A stretch of 42,875 nt of DNA. Origin: Mycobacterium sp. GA-1285. GTDB taxonomy: Bacteria > Actinomycetota > Actinomycetes > Mycobacteriales > Mycobacteriaceae. Positions 23,632 through 32,285 of the stretch are shown here, one piece after another. How positions within the stretch are numbered: position 1 is the stretch's first letter; the number at the start of each line of letters is the position of its first letter. Both the position numbers and the translations under genes were made by a program. Location of the stretch: positions 1 to 42,875 of the forward strand of contig NZ_LQIS01000025.1 of the NCBI RefSeq assembly GCF_001499905.1, read 5' to 3'. Under the pieces are notes generated by a model. The model searched no databases. It was not told the DNA's origin and worked only from the letters and a program-made list of their open reading frames with translations.

Positions 23632-24186
23632 GACATCCGCGCCGAGATCGCTGCCGAGCGACTGGGGCTCGATCCGTTCGACGACTCCCTGGTCCAGCCG
23701 TCCAGCATCGACGTCCGCCTCGACAACCTGTTCCGCGTCTTCAATAACACGCGCTACACACACATCGACCCGGCCAAGCAGCAAGACGAACTGACCACCC
23801 TCGTCCAGGCCGACCCGGGTGAGCCGTTTGTGTTGCATCCGGGCGAGTTCGTGCTCGGCTCGACATTGGAACTGTGCACTCTGCCCGACGACCTCGCGGG
23901 CCGGTTGGAGGGCAAGTCCTCCCTGGGCCGGCTGGGGTTGTTGACGCATTCCACCGCGGGGTTCATCGACCCCGGGTTCTCCGGGCACATCACCCTCGAG
24001 TTGTCGAACGTGGCGAATCTGCCGATCACGCTGTGGCCCGGTATGAAGATCGGCCAGCTGTGCCTGCTGCGGCTGACCAGCCCCGCCGAGCACCCCTACG
24101 GCAGCGCACGGGCCGGTTCGAAGTATCAGGGTCAACGTGGCCCCACCCCGTCGCGGTCTTATCAGAACTTCATCAAGTCCGGTTGA
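23614..24186 (+). CDS. dcd: dCTP deaminase (probably bifunctional deaminase/dUTPase)
   Basis: 190 aa, full family length. Converts dCTP to dUTP, and in mycobacterial-type enzymes on to dUMP, supplying thymidylate synthesis. The trimeric-dUTPase-like fold is evident from SSIDVRLDN, the active-site stretch [20 protein letters not shown] and [17 protein letters not shown] (catalytic Ser, Arg and Glu), and the C-terminal [13 protein letters not shown] that closes over the nucleotide. The start is GTG 23614, which follows a TAGGCT -10 by 6 nt, so the mRNA is probably leaderless. The tRNA-Gly that normally lies just upstream is 2.7 kb away here. Confidence 0.96.
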   Translation: MLLSDRDIRAEIAAERLGLDPFDDSLVQPSSIDVRLDNLFRVFNNTRYTHIDPAKQQDELTTLVQADPGEPFVLHPGEFVLGSTLELCTLPDDLAGRLEGKSSLGRLGLLTHSTAGFIDPGFSGHITLELSNVANLPITLWPGMKIGQLCLLRLTSPAEHPYGSARAGSKYQGQRGPTPSRSYQNFIKSG

Positions 24187-24404
24187 TCCTGCGCCGAAGG
24201 CGCTTCCGAGTTGAACCGATGGGCGCGAACGGTCGTTGACGCGAGTAAGGTCGAGATACCGGCGTCGGCAGCATCGACCTCAGCAAATACCGGTGGAGGC
24301 GTAACGCCTGTGCTGCTCACGGCGATGAATTACTAGTCGCCGACTTGTGCGTGGCGAGATGCCGATCGGCGATCCAGGCTAATAGCAAACGTTTTGGAGG
24401 GGCA

Positions 24405-26009
24405 GTGGACATCGTTCTGGGTGTATCGATGACACCTGCGACCGTCCGCATGGTGCTGGTCGAAGGTGAGCTGGCCGACGGGGCCACCGTCGACCATGAC
24501 GTCTTCGAGGTCAGCTCGAGTGATGGCTCAGCAACTTCGGGTGCCGCCGCCCAGGTGGTGGACGCCGTGCTCGGCACCAAGGAGAGTGCCGAGGCCGGTG
24601 GCCACGATCTGAAGGCCATCGGCGTCACGTGGAGCGATCACGCCGAGGCCGCGCATCTGCGGGACGCCCTCGCCGGCCGCGGAATCGACGACGTCATGCT
24701 CGTCTCCGATGGACACGCCGCGGCCGCACTGGCCCAGGCTGTCGGGCGGGCGGTCGGCTACGACACCACCGCACTGCTGTTCATCGACCGCGACACCGCG
24801 ACGCTGTCGGTCGTCCAGACCGACGACGGGTCGGTGGTCAAGGTGCTCAGCCGCAGCCTGCACAGCCAGGACGCGATGGCCGTGCTCGCCGACATGGCAG
24901 CTGCTGTCGACTCCCAGGACAACCCGCCCCAGGGCATGTTCGTCGTCGGCTCCGGCGTCGACGTGAGCACGGTGAAGAGTCATCTCGCGCATCTGGTGAG
25001 CCTGCCGGTGCACGCTCCGGACGAGCCGGAGATGGCGCTGGCGCGGGGCGCGGCGCTCGCCGCCGCCACCGCGCCCGCTTTGGAGGCATCGACCGTCGGG
25101 CTCGCCTACTCTCAGGACCCCGACGGCACCACCGCGGGTTCGGTGTACGCCGGGCTCGCCGGGGCGCAAACCCAGCTGGCACCCGCCGGCGGTGACGGCG
25201 CCCAACTCGGCGAATACGAGTCCGCGACCGACCTGCCGGCCGCGGCCAACGAGGACCGCAAGCCGTTCCTCCTCGTCGGCAGCGCGATGGCGTCGATCTT
25301 CGTCGTCGGCGTTGTGGCACTGGTGATCTCGTTGGCGGTGAGTATCCGGCCGACGGCCGACCAGCGGCCGAGCCCCGGCCAGAGCGCGATCGTGCCCAGC
25401 ACCGTCGCTCCGGCCCCACCGCCTCCGCCGAGCGAACAGGCACAGCCGATTCAGGCGCCTCCGCCCCCGCAGGCCGAAACCATCAAGGCACCCGTGCCGG
25501 TCGTCCAGCAGCAGCCCGCTCCGCAGGCGCCGCCGCGGACGGTCTACATCGAGGCGCCACCTCCTGCAGTGCCGCAAGCACCAGCGCCCGCTCCTCCGCC
25601 TGCCGCACCCCCGCCCGCACCGGCGCCCGTCGCGCCCGCCCCGGTGGCCCCGGCCCCGGTTCCGGTGTACGTGCCGCCGGCGGTGGCACCGCCGCAGTAC
25701 TACCCGAGGCCGCAGAATCCGTGGAATCCGTGGAACCCGCCGCGCTCGACGTGGACGCCGCCATGGCAGGACGAGCCCCAGTGGCCCAGCCCACAGGTGC
25801 CGCCCTGGCAGAACGGGTCCGGTGGCTATCCCGGCAGCGGTTCGGGTGGCTATCCGGGCAGCGCGGGTGGCTACCCGGGCAGTGGTTCGGGTGGCTATCC
25901 CGGCAGCTCCGGTCGATACCCCGGCAGCGGTTCGGGCGGATCGAGCGGCAGCGGCTCCTCGGGCCGCGACGGGGTGTCCATCTGCGTGTTGAACATCTGT
26001 GCCGGATAG
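24405..26009 (+). CDS. DUF7159-like actin-fold membrane protein with Pro-rich and GYPGS-repeat tail
   Basis: 534 aa from GTG 24405, preceded by GGAGGGG. The N-terminal 230 residues are paralogous to the protein at 6955-8157 and resemble a degenerate Hsp70/actin ATPase half (MDIVLGVSMTPATVRMVLVEG, ALLFIDRDTATLSVV, MFVVGSGVDVSTVKSHL). A membrane helix (SAMASIFVVGVVALVISLAV) is followed by a long Pro/Ala region (residues about 345-455), then WNPWNPPRSTWTPPW and tandem GGYPGSGSG units, ending in DGVSICVLNICAG with two Cys. The topology is probably cytoplasmic N-terminus and wall-facing tail. Function unknown. The gap 24187-24404 holds TTGACG at 24235 but no clear -10. Confidence 0.8.
   Translation: MDIVLGVSMTPATVRMVLVEGELADGATVDHDVFEVSSSDGSATSGAAAQVVDAVLGTKESAEAGGHDLKAIGVTWSDHAEAAHLRDALAGRGIDDVMLVSDGHAAAALAQAVGRAVGYDTTALLFIDRDTATLSVVQTDDGSVVKVLSRSLHSQDAMAVLADMAAAVDSQDNPPQGMFVVGSGVDVSTVKSHLAHLVSLPVHAPDEPEMALARGAALAAATAPALEASTVGLAYSQDPDGTTAGSVYAGLAGAQTQLAPAGGDGAQLGEYESATDLPAAANEDRKPFLLVGSAMASIFVVGVVALVISLAVSIRPTADQRPSPGQSAIVPSTVAPAPPPPPSEQAQPIQAPPPPQAETIKAPVPVVQQQPAPQAPPRTVYIEAPPPAVPQAPAPAPPPAAPPPAPAPVAPAPVAPAPVPVYVPPAVAPPQYYPRPQNPWNPWNPPRSTWTPPWQDEPQWPSPQVPPWQNGSGGYPGSGSGGYPGSAGGYPGSGSGGYPGSSGRYPGSGSGGSSGSGSSGRDGVSICVLNICAG
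25818..25950 (+). repeat. Tandem repeat encoding GGYPGSGSG-type units
   Basis: About six degenerate copies of an 18-27 nt unit (GGTGGCTATCCGGGCAGC and variants) within the tail of the membrane protein gene. Third positions differ between copies (TAT/TAC, CCC/CCG), so the protein repeat is conserved more than the DNA. Confidence 0.7.
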
Positions 26010-26086
26010 TCAGCTGTAACCTGCTGTTGGCCCGGCGCTCGGTGTCATGTAGCCGTTAGCTCATCGAGGCTGCATATCAAGGCGGT

Positions 26087-27424
26087 ATGCGGTGCACCGT
26101 TTTCGGCACGGGATATCTAGGAGCGACCCACGCAGCGGGTATGGCCGAGCTGGGTCACGAGGTGCTCGGCGTCGACGTCGATGCCGGCAAGATCGCCAAA
26201 CTCGCATCCGGTGAGATCCCGTTCTACGAGCCAGGCCTGCGAAAGTTGTTGAATGACAACATTTCTGCGGGTCGACTGAGCTTCACCACCGACTATGACG
26301 CCGCCGCCGAGTTCGCCGACCTGCACTTCCTGGCCGTCGGGACGCCGCAGAAGAAGGGGGAGTTCGCAGCCGATCTGCGTCATGTCCACGCCGTCATCGA
26401 CATGCTGGTTCCGCGGCTGAGCCGATCGGCCGTCATCGTCGGCAAGTCCACGGTGCCGGTGGGCACCGCTGCCGAACTCGGAGGCCGGGCACGCGCGTTG
26501 GCGCCGACGGGAGTGGACGTCGAGACGGCCTGGAACCCCGAGTTCCTGCGGGAGGGCTTCGCGGTGCACGACACCCTTCATCCAGACCGGATTGTGCTTG
26601 GTGTGCAACCGGATTCGCATGCAGCCGAGGCGGCGATGCGGGAACTGTATGCCCCGCTGCTGGATCAGCAGGTCCCTCTGCTGGTCACCGATCTACAGAC
26701 CGCAGAACTCGTCAAGGTGTCCGCGAACGCGTTTCTCGCCACCAAGATCTCGTTCATCAACGCGATCTCCGAAGTCTGCGAGGCCGTCGACGCCGACGTG
26801 ACGCTTCTCGCCGACGCGTTGGGTTACGACCCGCGCATCGGTCGCCGCTTCCTCAATGCCGGCTTGGGTTTCGGTGGCGGATGCCTGCCCAAGGACATTC
26901 GCGCCTTCATGGCCCGTGCCGGCGAACTCGGCGCCAACCATGCCTTGACGTTCCTGCGCGAGGTGGACGCCATCAACATGCGCCGGCGCAGCAGGATGGT
27001 GGAACTGGCGACCGTCGCGTGCGGAGGATCGCTGCTGGGCGCCAACATCGCGGTGCTGGGTGCCGCGTTCAAGCCCGAGTCCGACGACGTGCGCGACTCG
27101 CCGGCTCTCAACGTCGCCGGGATGCTGCAACTCAACGGCGCGACCGTCAACGTGTACGACCCGAGGGCGATGGAGAACTCCCGACGCCAATTTCCGACGC
27201 TGACCTATTCGACGTCGGTCACCGAAGCGTGTGAACGGGCCGACGCCGTACTCGTGCTCACCGAATGGCGCGAATTCGTCGAATTGGATCCCGTCGACCT
27301 GGCCGGTGCGGTCCGCGCCAAAGTCATTGTCGACGGGCGCAATTGCCTCGACATCGACCGATGGGTGAATGCTGGTTGGCAGATCCACTGCCTGGGGAGG
27401 CGCGTGATGTCACCGAATCGGTAG
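26087..27424 (+). CDS. udgA: UDP-glucose 6-dehydrogenase
   Basis: 445 aa. Oxidises UDP-glucose to UDP-glucuronate with two NAD+. The N-terminal Rossmann loop is FGTGYLGATHAAGMAELGHE. The central domain contains WNPEFLREGFAVHD, KVSANAFLATKISFINAI and the catalytic Cys in GFGGGCLPKDIRAF (C266). The C-terminal UDP-binding domain has AAFKPESDDVRDSPA. The sequence and the position after dcd fit M. tuberculosis UdgA (Rv0322). The stop TAG (27422-27424) is also the first part of the -10-like TAGGCT of the next gene. Confidence 0.95.
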   Translation: MRCTVFGTGYLGATHAAGMAELGHEVLGVDVDAGKIAKLASGEIPFYEPGLRKLLNDNISAGRLSFTTDYDAAAEFADLHFLAVGTPQKKGEFAADLRHVHAVIDMLVPRLSRSAVIVGKSTVPVGTAAELGGRARALAPTGVDVETAWNPEFLREGFAVHDTLHPDRIVLGVQPDSHAAEAAMRELYAPLLDQQVPLLVTDLQTAELVKVSANAFLATKISFINAISEVCEAVDADVTLLADALGYDPRIGRRFLNAGLGFGGGCLPKDIRAFMARAGELGANHALTFLREVDAINMRRRSRMVELATVACGGSLLGANIAVLGAAFKPESDDVRDSPALNVAGMLQLNGATVNVYDPRAMENSRRQFPTLTYSTSVTEACERADAVLVLTEWREFVELDPVDLAGAVRAKVIVDGRNCLDIDRWVNAGWQIHCLGRRVMSPNR

Positions 27425-27427
27425 GCT
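27422..27427 (+). promoter_or_regulatory. Candidate -10 for leaderless P450 transcript, overlapping the udgA stop
   Basis: TAGGCT is followed after 7 nt by GTG 27435. The first three bases are the udgA stop codon. The same hexamer precedes dcd at nearly the same distance. Confidence 0.45.
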
Positions 27428-27434
27428 CGGCGGC

Positions 27435-28781
27435 GTGGAACCGATTCGTCGGGCTCGGCGCGGTGGACCGCTCCGTCATCGAATCCGCTGGCTTGCGGTG
27501 CACGGGTTCGTGCGCGGTGCCTCGAAGTTGCTGGCTCGCCGCGGCGACCCCCAAGGACGGATGATCGCCGATCCGACCGTTCGCGCCGACCCGGTCACGT
27601 TCGCCGAGGAGCTGCGGGCGCAGGGGCCGATGGTGGAGGCCGCCATCGTGCACCTCACCGTCGACCACGGGATCGCCAGCGATCTGTTGCGGTCCGACGA
27701 TTTCGAGGTTCTGCCGATCGGCTCCAACCTGCCCAAGCCGGTCAAGTGGGTCGCCGACCGCACCAAGACCGATCTGCTGCATCCCCTCGAACCGCCGTCG
27801 ATGTTGGCGGTGGAGCCCCCGGATCACACTCGGTACCGAAAGCTGGTGTCGTCGGTGTTCACCCCCAGAGCCGTTGCCGCGCTGAGGGACCGGGTGCAGG
27901 AGACCGCCGAATCGCTGCTCGACCAACTCGCGGGAGCCGGAACCGTTGACATCGTCGACCGCTACTGTGCCCAGCTACCGGTCGCGGTGATCGGCGACAT
28001 CCTCGGCGTCCCCGACGTGGACAGACCACGAGTGCTGGAGTTCGGCGAACGCGGTGCGGCGAGCCTCGACATCGGTCTCACCTGGACGCAGTACCGCACC
28101 GTCTACCGCGGCGTCGTCGGGTTCAACGACTGGTTGTCCGGGCACCTCGAAGCGCTGCGCCGCAACCCGGGTGACGACCTGATGAGCCAGTTGATCGCGG
28201 CATCCGACGAGGGCGCGCGGCTCAACCAGCGGGAACTGATGGCTACCGCCGGCCTCGTGCTGGCCGCGGGATTCGAGACAACGGTCAATCTGCTGGGCAA
28301 CGGAATCCGGATGCTGCTCGACAACCCTCAGCAGCTCGAGACCCTGGCGCAGCGACCCGAACTGTGGCCCACCGCGGTCGAGGAGATCCTGCGACTCGAC
28401 CCGCCGGTGCAAATGACCGCGCGCAGGGCCACGAAGCACACCGAGATCGCCGGCCACCGGATCCCCCGGGGCAGGGCCGTCCTCATCTACATCGCCGGCG
28501 CCAACCGCGACCCCAACGTGTTCGACGACCCGGACCGCTTCGACCTCGAGCGGGAGAACGCCGGAAAGCATCTGTCGTTCTCCGGTGGCAGGCATTTCTG
28601 CCTCGGCGCGGCGCTCGCACGGGCCGAGGGCGAGGTCGGGTTGCGGGCGTTCTTCGAGCGGTTCCCCGACGCACGACTGGCAGGTGAAGGTAGTCGGCGC
28701 GAGACGCGGGTGCTCAGGGGGTGGGCGTCGCTGCCGATCGCCCTGGGAACGGCTCGCTCACCGATGAGTTCATCGGCCTGA
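27435..28781 (+). CDS. Cytochrome P450
   Basis: 448-aa soluble bacterial-type P450. The I-helix is LVLAAGFETTVNLL (acid/Thr pair E-T), ExxR is EEILRLDPP, the PERF-equivalent is DPDRFDLERE, and the haem loop is FSGGRHFCLGAAL with ligand C389. The C-helix (DHTRYRKLVSSVFTPRAV) is also typical. The substrate cannot be read from sequence; the electron donor (ferredoxin and reductase) is not encoded nearby. The N-terminal 30 residues are basic (MEPIRRARRGGPLRHRIRW) and may be a membrane-surface contact. It follows udgA by 10 nt but seems to have its own promoter. Confidence 0.93.
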   Translation: MEPIRRARRGGPLRHRIRWLAVHGFVRGASKLLARRGDPQGRMIADPTVRADPVTFAEELRAQGPMVEAAIVHLTVDHGIASDLLRSDDFEVLPIGSNLPKPVKWVADRTKTDLLHPLEPPSMLAVEPPDHTRYRKLVSSVFTPRAVAALRDRVQETAESLLDQLAGAGTVDIVDRYCAQLPVAVIGDILGVPDVDRPRVLEFGERGAASLDIGLTWTQYRTVYRGVVGFNDWLSGHLEALRRNPGDDLMSQLIAASDEGARLNQRELMATAGLVLAAGFETTVNLLGNGIRMLLDNPQQLETLAQRPELWPTAVEEILRLDPPVQMTARRATKHTEIAGHRIPRGRAVLIYIAGANRDPNVFDDPDRFDLERENAGKHLSFSGGRHFCLGAALARAEGEVGLRAFFERFPDARLAGEGSRRETRVLRGWASLPIALGTARSPMSSSA

Positions 28782-28870
28782 CCGGGTCCACCCCTTCAAA
28801 GAACGAAGGAATTCATGTCGGTTGACCATGGGAACCAGATCGGCATTATCGGGGGCTTCCGCGTCGAGTA

Positions 28871-29632
28871 TTGAGTACGTTCGTGGGCGTGGATTTCCGA
28901 GCCGCACTGCTCGACCAGACCCGCGAATTCGGGGAACTGATCCGCAGTGCAGACCCTTCGACGCCCGTGCCGACCTGTCCCGACTGGACGCTCAAACAAC
29001 TGTTCCGCCACGTCGGTCGCGGAAACCGGTGGGCGGCACAGATCATCGCCGAACGCCGGATGTCGGCGCTGGATCCGCGCGAGGTGCGCGACGGTAAGCC
29101 GCCCGACGACCCCGACGGCGCGGCCGACTGGCTCAACCAGGGCGCGCAACTGGTGGTCGATGCGGTCGAGCGGGCCGGGCCGGCGACCAGGGTGTGGACC
29201 TTCCGCGGCCCGCGCCCCGCGGGTTGGTGGATCCGGCGACGGTTGCACGAGGTCGTCGTGCACTACGCGGATGCGGCCCTGGCCGTCGGGTCCGACTACA
29301 GCGCACCGCCCGATTTGGTCGCCGATGCGATCAGCGAATGGATCGAGTTGATGGTCGGCACCGGCCCGCAACCCGCGCTGGATCGCGGCAGAAGCATTCA
29401 TTTGCACGCCACCGACGACGGGCTGGGGCCGACGGGGGAGTGGACCATCGTCCACGACGAGGACGGTGTCTGGTGGTCGCACAACCACACGAAAGCCGAC
29501 ACCGCACTGCGCGGCAGCGCCATCGACATGCTGCTGGCGATCACGCGCCGGCGCACGGCGGCCGACCGCGGCGTCGAAGTGTTCGGCGACACCGCGGTGT
29601 GGGATGCGTGGTTGGAGCGCACCGGCTTCTAG
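28871..29632 (+). CDS. MDMPI/DinB-fold (mycothiol-dependent isomerase family) protein
   Basis: 253 aa. The N-terminal four-helix DinB-like domain of the maleylpyruvate-isomerase family is recognisable (VPTCPDWTLKQLFRHVGRGNRW, and HEVVVHYADAALAVG with its His). The C-terminal domain has alternating strands (WTIVHDEDGVWWSHNHTKADTALRG). Members use mycothiol or act as actinobacterial stress proteins of unknown substrate. The start is uncertain: TTG 28871, GTG 28883 or GTG 28889. The stop shares the CTAG at 29629-29632 with the convergent YibE/F-like gene, a 4-nt tail-to-tail overlap. Confidence 0.8.
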   Translation: MSTFVGVDFRAALLDQTREFGELIRSADPSTPVPTCPDWTLKQLFRHVGRGNRWAAQIIAERRMSALDPREVRDGKPPDDPDGAADWLNQGAQLVVDAVERAGPATRVWTFRGPRPAGWWIRRRLHEVVVHYADAALAVGSDYSAPPDLVADAISEWIELMVGTGPQPALDRGRSIHLHATDDGLGPTGEWTIVHDEDGVWWSHNHTKADTALRGSAIDMLLAITRRRTAADRGVEVFGDTAVWDAWLERTGF

Positions 29633-30870
29633 CCGCGTCGGGCGCGAGCGGGCGTCGCCAGCACCGTGGCGATACCCGTCGTCAGCGGCACCGACAGGGC
29701 CAGCGCGATGCCGCCGACCGCCGAGCGGGCGATCTCGATGGCCACACTTTCGCTGGTGAGAACGTCGCCCAGGGTCCGATTGGCCACGCTGAACAACAGC
29801 AGCAGAGGCAATGCGCTGCCCGCATACGCCAGGACCAGGGTGTAGACCGTGCTCGCGATGTGGTCGCGCCCCACACGCATCGCGCCCAGGTAGATCGTCC
29901 GCCGCGAGCTGCCCTCGAGTTCGGCCAGCTCGAAGACCGTCGAGGCCTGGGTCACCGTGACGTCGTTGAGGACGCCGAGCGACCCGATGATGAACCCGGC
30001 GAGCAGCAGACCGGTGATCGATACGTTGCCCAGATATGCGGCCACCTGGTTGTTCTGGTCCTCCGAGAGACCCGTCAGATGCGCTAATTCGATTGCGCCC
30101 CAAGACAGGAACGCGGCGAGCAACAGCGACGTGAGCGTTCCGAGCAGTGCCGCGCTGGTTCGCAAGCTCACGCCGTGGGCCAAGTAGATGACGGCATAGA
30201 GGATCAACGCCGATGCCACCAGTGCGACGGGGATGGCGGCGGCTCCGTCGCGCAGCGCCGGCAGCATGAACACGACGAGCACGAGGAACGCGACCACGAT
30301 GCCGATCAACGCACGAAAGCCACGCCACCTCGCGACCACGACCACCACCACCGCGAACGCCGCGGCGAGCGCGGTCAGCGGCCAGGTTCGCTCGTAGTCG
30401 TAGAACGAATAGGTGGTGGTGCCGGTCGCGTCGACCTGTCGGCTGATGCGGACCTGGTCGCCGGCGGCGAGGCTGGGCTGGCCGGGGCCACCGCTGAACT
30501 CGAGGAGGGTGGCCGCGCCCTTATTGGGCCCGGACTCGATCGCGATCAGCGCCTGCACGCACTCGGCGCCGTCGCCTACCGCGGGTACAGGATCAGCGGT
30601 GAGCACCTGACCGACCGACCGGCTGCCGCATGTCGCGGTGGTGCTTGAGCGGACCAGCCCCGATTCGGTGGTGACGGCGCCGCCCTCGGCGTTCTGGAAC
30701 GGCAGCGGAATCTCGGTCTTCTGCTGGCTCGGCCACAGCCACGCCGTGCCACCCAGGACGGCCACTCCGATCGCGATCAGCAGGCCGACGACGACCTTCG
30801 CGGCGATCGGTCCCAGCGGTGCCGGGCCGGTCGGGGAATGGGAGTGGGAGTGTCCGTGTGAGTGCGCCAC
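29629..30870 (-). CDS. YibE/F-family membrane protein with His-rich N-terminus
   Basis: 413 aa from GTG 30870; TACCCT lies 6 nt upstream of the GTG, so the transcript is probably leaderless. The N-terminus is VAHSHGHSHSHSPTGP, a metal-binding-like His cluster on the cytoplasmic side. A first membrane helix leads to an extracytoplasmic domain of about 110 residues with Cys residues (ATCGSRSVG, GAECVQAL). About seven further helices form the YibE/F core (GVLNDVTVTQASTVFELAE is the signature-like stretch). The family is a putative transporter or permease without a proven substrate; the His cluster suggests a divalent metal. The open frame continues upstream to 30927 without a good start. Confidence 0.85.
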   Translation of the reverse strand: MAHSHGHSHSHSPTGPAPLGPIAAKVVVGLLIAIGVAVLGGTAWLWPSQQKTEIPLPFQNAEGGAVTTESGLVRSSTTATCGSRSVGQVLTADPVPAVGDGAECVQALIAIESGPNKGAATLLEFSGGPGQPSLAAGDQVRISRQVDATGTTTYSFYDYERTWPLTALAAAFAVVVVVVARWRGFRALIGIVVAFLVLVVFMLPALRDGAAAIPVALVASALILYAVIYLAHGVSLRTSAALLGTLTSLLLAAFLSWGAIELAHLTGLSEDQNNQVAAYLGNVSITGLLLAGFIIGSLGVLNDVTVTQASTVFELAELEGSSRRTIYLGAMRVGRDHIASTVYTLVLAYAGSALPLLLLFSVANRTLGDVLTSESVAIEIARSAVGGIALALSVPLTTGIATVLATPARARRG

Positions 30871-30964
30871 CCGGTCAGGGTAGAGGCAGCCGCGAACGCT
30901 CGCTGACGTACGGTTTGCGGCCTCCAACCTGTACTAGCTGACCGCTCGCCGTGCTGGGGCGCCG

Positions 30965-32257
30965 CTACTGCCGGTAGCTGACCAGGAAGTTGCCCAGGCG
31001 CTCGATCGCGTTCGCCAGGTCGCGGGCCCACGGCAGCGTCACGATGCGCAGGTGATCCGGTGTCGGCCAATTGAATCCGGTGCCCTGGGTGACCAGAATC
31101 TTCTCCTGCAGCAGCAGGTCCAGAACCAGTTGCTCGTCGTCGACGATGTCGTAGACCTCGGGGTCCAGGCGGGGGAACGCATACAGCGCGCCTTGAGGTT
31201 TCACGCAGGACACGCCGGGGATCTCGTTCAGCATCTGCCAGGCCACATCGCGCTGTTCCAGCAGGCGGCCGCCGGGCAGAACCAGATCCTCGATGCTCTG
31301 GTAACCGCCGAGTGCGACCTGGATCGCATGCTGCGCAGGCACATTCGGGCACAGGCGCATGTTCGCCAGCAGGCTGATGCCCTCGATGAAGCTGGTGGCG
31401 TTCTCTTTTGGCCCGGTGATCACCAGCCAGCCCGACCGGTAGCCCGCCACTCGGTACGCCTTCGACAAGCCGTTGAAGGTCAGGGTCAGCACATCGGGTG
31501 CCACCGATGCCGTCGCGATGTGCTCGGCGTCGTCGTAGAGGATCTTGTCGTAGATCTCGTCGGACAGCAGCAGCAGTTCGTGTTTGCGCGCTAAATCCGC
31601 TATCTGCGTAAGGATTTCGCGAGTATACACCGCGCCTGTCGGATTGTTCGGATTGATCACGACGATCGCCTTTGTGCGCTCGGTGATCTTGGATTCCAGA
31701 TCCGCGACGTCGGGCATCCAGCCCTGCGTCTCGTCGCACAGGTAGTGCACCGGGGTACCACCGGCCAACGACGTGCACGCGGTCCACAGCGGATAGTCCG
31801 GCGCCGGAATCAGCACCTGATCTCCGTTGTCGAGCAACGCCTGCAGCGTCATCTGGATCAACTCGGAGGCGCCGTTGCCGAGATACACGTCGTCGACGTC
31901 GAATCGCGGGAACCCGTCGACGAGCTCGTAGCGGGTGAACACCGCGCGCCGCGCGGGCATGATGCCCTTGGAATCGGAGTAGCCCTGGGCATACGGCAGG
32001 GCCGCGATGATGTCGCGCATGATCACGTCCGGTGCTTCGAACCCGAACGGCGCGGGGTTGCCGATGTTCAGCTTGAGGATGCGATGACCCTCTGCCTCCA
32101 GGCGTGACGCGTGCTCGTGCACCGGTCCGCGGATCTCATACAGGACGTCCTGCAGCTTCGACGACTGCGTGAACGTGCGCTGCCGCGGGCCGTGTCCGGC
32201 GGCATGGATTGGCACGTGGTGGGTGGTCACGTCCTCCATGCTCTCACTTCTGTCCAA
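30965..32257 (-). CDS. aspC: Alanine/aspartate-type aminotransferase
   Basis: 430 aa, fold-type I PLP enzyme of the AlaA/AspC group, which moves amino groups between glutamate and pyruvate or oxaloacetate. Key segments: LNIGNPAPFGFEAP, PDYPLWTACTSLAGG, VVINPNNPTGAVY, SDEIYDKILYDD, and the PLP lysine in FNGLSKAYRVAGYRSGW (K266), with the phosphate-binding Arg a few residues on. It matches M. tuberculosis AspC (Rv0337c) closely in wording as I remember it. The start is taken as TTG 32257, which fits that protein's N-terminus; ATG 32239 (MEDVTTHH) is the alternative. It lies 28 nt downstream of etfD on the same strand and may be cotranscribed. Confidence 0.94.
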   Translation of the reverse strand: MDRSESMEDVTTHHVPIHAAGHGPRQRTFTQSSKLQDVLYEIRGPVHEHASRLEAEGHRILKLNIGNPAPFGFEAPDVIMRDIIAALPYAQGYSDSKGIMPARRAVFTRYELVDGFPRFDVDDVYLGNGASELIQMTLQALLDNGDQVLIPAPDYPLWTACTSLAGGTPVHYLCDETQGWMPDVADLESKITERTKAIVVINPNNPTGAVYTREILTQIADLARKHELLLLSDEIYDKILYDDAEHIATASVAPDVLTLTFNGLSKAYRVAGYRSGWLVITGPKENATSFIEGISLLANMRLCPNVPAQHAIQVALGGYQSIEDLVLPGGRLLEQRDVAWQMLNEIPGVSCVKPQGALYAFPRLDPEVYDIVDDEQLVLDLLLQEKILVTQGTGFNWPTPDHLRIVTLPWARDLANAIERLGNFLVSYRQ

Positions 32258-32285
32258 CGATTAACCAAAATCGGCGGTCAACGGC

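Noticed and set aside
24292..24315. Small inverted repeat AGGCG-TAA-CGCCT upstream of the DUF7159-like gene
   Set aside because: Arms of only 5 bp in GC-rich DNA occur by chance; no supporting position or second copy.
28796..30328. 510-codon minus-strand frame
   Set aside because: It covers the MDMPI-like gene on the plus strand and part of the YibE/F gene in the wrong frame, with an Arg-rich composition.
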